Source: Cyanobacteriota bacterium (GTDB lineage Bacteria > Cyanobacteriota > Vampirovibrionia > Vampirovibrionales > Vampirovibrionaceae). Taken from it: a stretch of 61,961 nt of DNA. Below the pieces are notes generated by a model. The model did no database searches and was not told where the DNA came from. It saw only the letters and a list, made by a program, of their open reading frames with translations. Of the stretch, positions 61,658-61,961 are shown in pieces. How positions within the stretch are numbered: position 1 is the stretch's first letter; each line of letters opens with the position of its first letter. A program made the translations under genes and the position numbers. The stretch covers positions 1 to 61,961 of the forward strand of contig JAIEMW010000007.1 of assembly GCA_019751815.1 (NCBI GenBank). Direction: 5' to 3'.

Positions 61658-61961
61658 TTGGTTCGCCCGTTAAAGCTTCGTTCTGGAGACAAAGAAACCC
61701 CCAAACAGCAGATTTTGGCTGTTGTTTTGTCGTTTCTCTTTGGTGCAATGGTGTTTGTGTTCATACAGCTCTTCAATTTGGATAAGTTCATTGAAGAGTT
61801 AGAGTTAAAAACCTTTGATATGAGGGTCTTTATTCAACAGGGCTCCAATGCCAATAAGCCCAGCAAAGATATTGTTGTGGTGAAGTTTGACGACCCCACG
61901 CTGAGACTTTTTGAAGAGGACTTTGGTACCTGGCCGTGGCCTCGAGGTGTTCACGCCAGCA
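61658..61961 (+). CDS. CHASE2-domain sensor protein, truncated by window end
   Basis: An open frame following an in-frame stop, with TTG at 61658 as the first start (no strong ribosome site; an ATG occurs inside the helix). It has an N-terminal membrane helix (ILAVVLSFLFGAMVFVFIQL), then ELELKTFDMRVF, IVVVKFDDPTLRLFEEDFG and WPWPRGVHA, which are CHASE2 hallmarks. CHASE2 is an extracellular sensing domain usually coupled to an adenylate cyclase or kinase; the output domain lies beyond the window. Confidence 0.75.
   Translation, partial: MVRPLKLRSGDKETPKQQILAVVLSFLFGAMVFVFIQLFNLDKFIEELELKTFDMRVFIQQGSNANKPSKDIVVVKFDDPTLRLFEEDFGTWPWPRGVHAS

Noticed and set aside
1..61961. tRNA, rRNA, CRISPR array, insertion sequence or phage attachment site
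   Set aside because: I looked in all intergenic gaps and at both edges of the virion module and saw no tRNA-like cloverleaf, spaced repeat array, transposase or flanking direct repeat that I could support.

Overview
The window reads as a chromosomal segment of a Gram-negative-type bacterium whose coding DNA is mostly near 45-50% GC by eye. No rRNA, tRNA or CRISPR array was seen. My best guess is a non-photosynthetic Cyanobacteriota relative (Vampirovibrionia/Melainabacteria-like). The guess rests mainly on many unrelated proteins that carry a short Phe-(x)-Gly motif near the N-terminus, a habit I associate with that lineage, and no marker gene here fixes the taxonomy.

Left part (1-6.8 kb) is accessory. 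Two tandem cassettes each hold a long protein with a near-identical first ~156 residues and an unrelated AT-rich C-terminus. Each faces a convergent set of small multi-pass membrane proteins, a layout that resembles polymorphic effector/immunity loci. A third copy of the divergent control region ends without a third long gene. Three paralogous small proteins with an F-x-G motif and a shared FFATG-x-D motif follow.

From 7.1 to 18.2 kb lies a one-directional phage-derived virion module: scaffold-like protein, N4-gp56-type capsid protein, two tail-tube/adaptor proteins, two fibre-like proteins, small coiled-coil membrane protein, glycosyltransferase, M15 peptidase and patatin-like lipase. Terminase, portal, integrase and replication genes are absent from the window, and host-type genes flank both sides. 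It is therefore an incomplete prophage or a domesticated particle locus.

From 18.3 to 25 kb are envelope genes: a GT-C membrane glycosyltransferase, a lysine-rich secreted or anchored protein, a short SPFH-like protein, a membrane-anchored HEXXH metallopeptidase and small hypothetical proteins. From 25 to 35 kb runs a long minus-strand housekeeping block: methyltransferase-NadD fusion, mtaB, metG, tatD, a DUF3343-like protein, a solute-binding lipoprotein and an aldehyde dehydrogenase. Two ribbon-helix-helix regulators with a strong terminator lie beside it.

From 35.7 to 61.9 kb are further core genes: purB, umuDC with a candidate LexA box, a DipZ-like CcdA-thioredoxin fusion, uvrB, ruvB, a YibE/F protein, cysteine desulfurase, carbamate kinase and uppP. 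A MoxR-DUF58-VWA (Bat-type) operon follows, ending in a truncated CHASE2 gene. Embedded here is a run of three membrane-anchored HtrA-type proteases without PDZ domains, next to an ADP-ribosylglycohydrolase. All four carry the F-(x)-G motif.

The most unusual signals are the tandem variable-tip cassettes, the N-terminal F-x-G tag shared by ten otherwise unrelated proteins, and the virion module lacking packaging genes.
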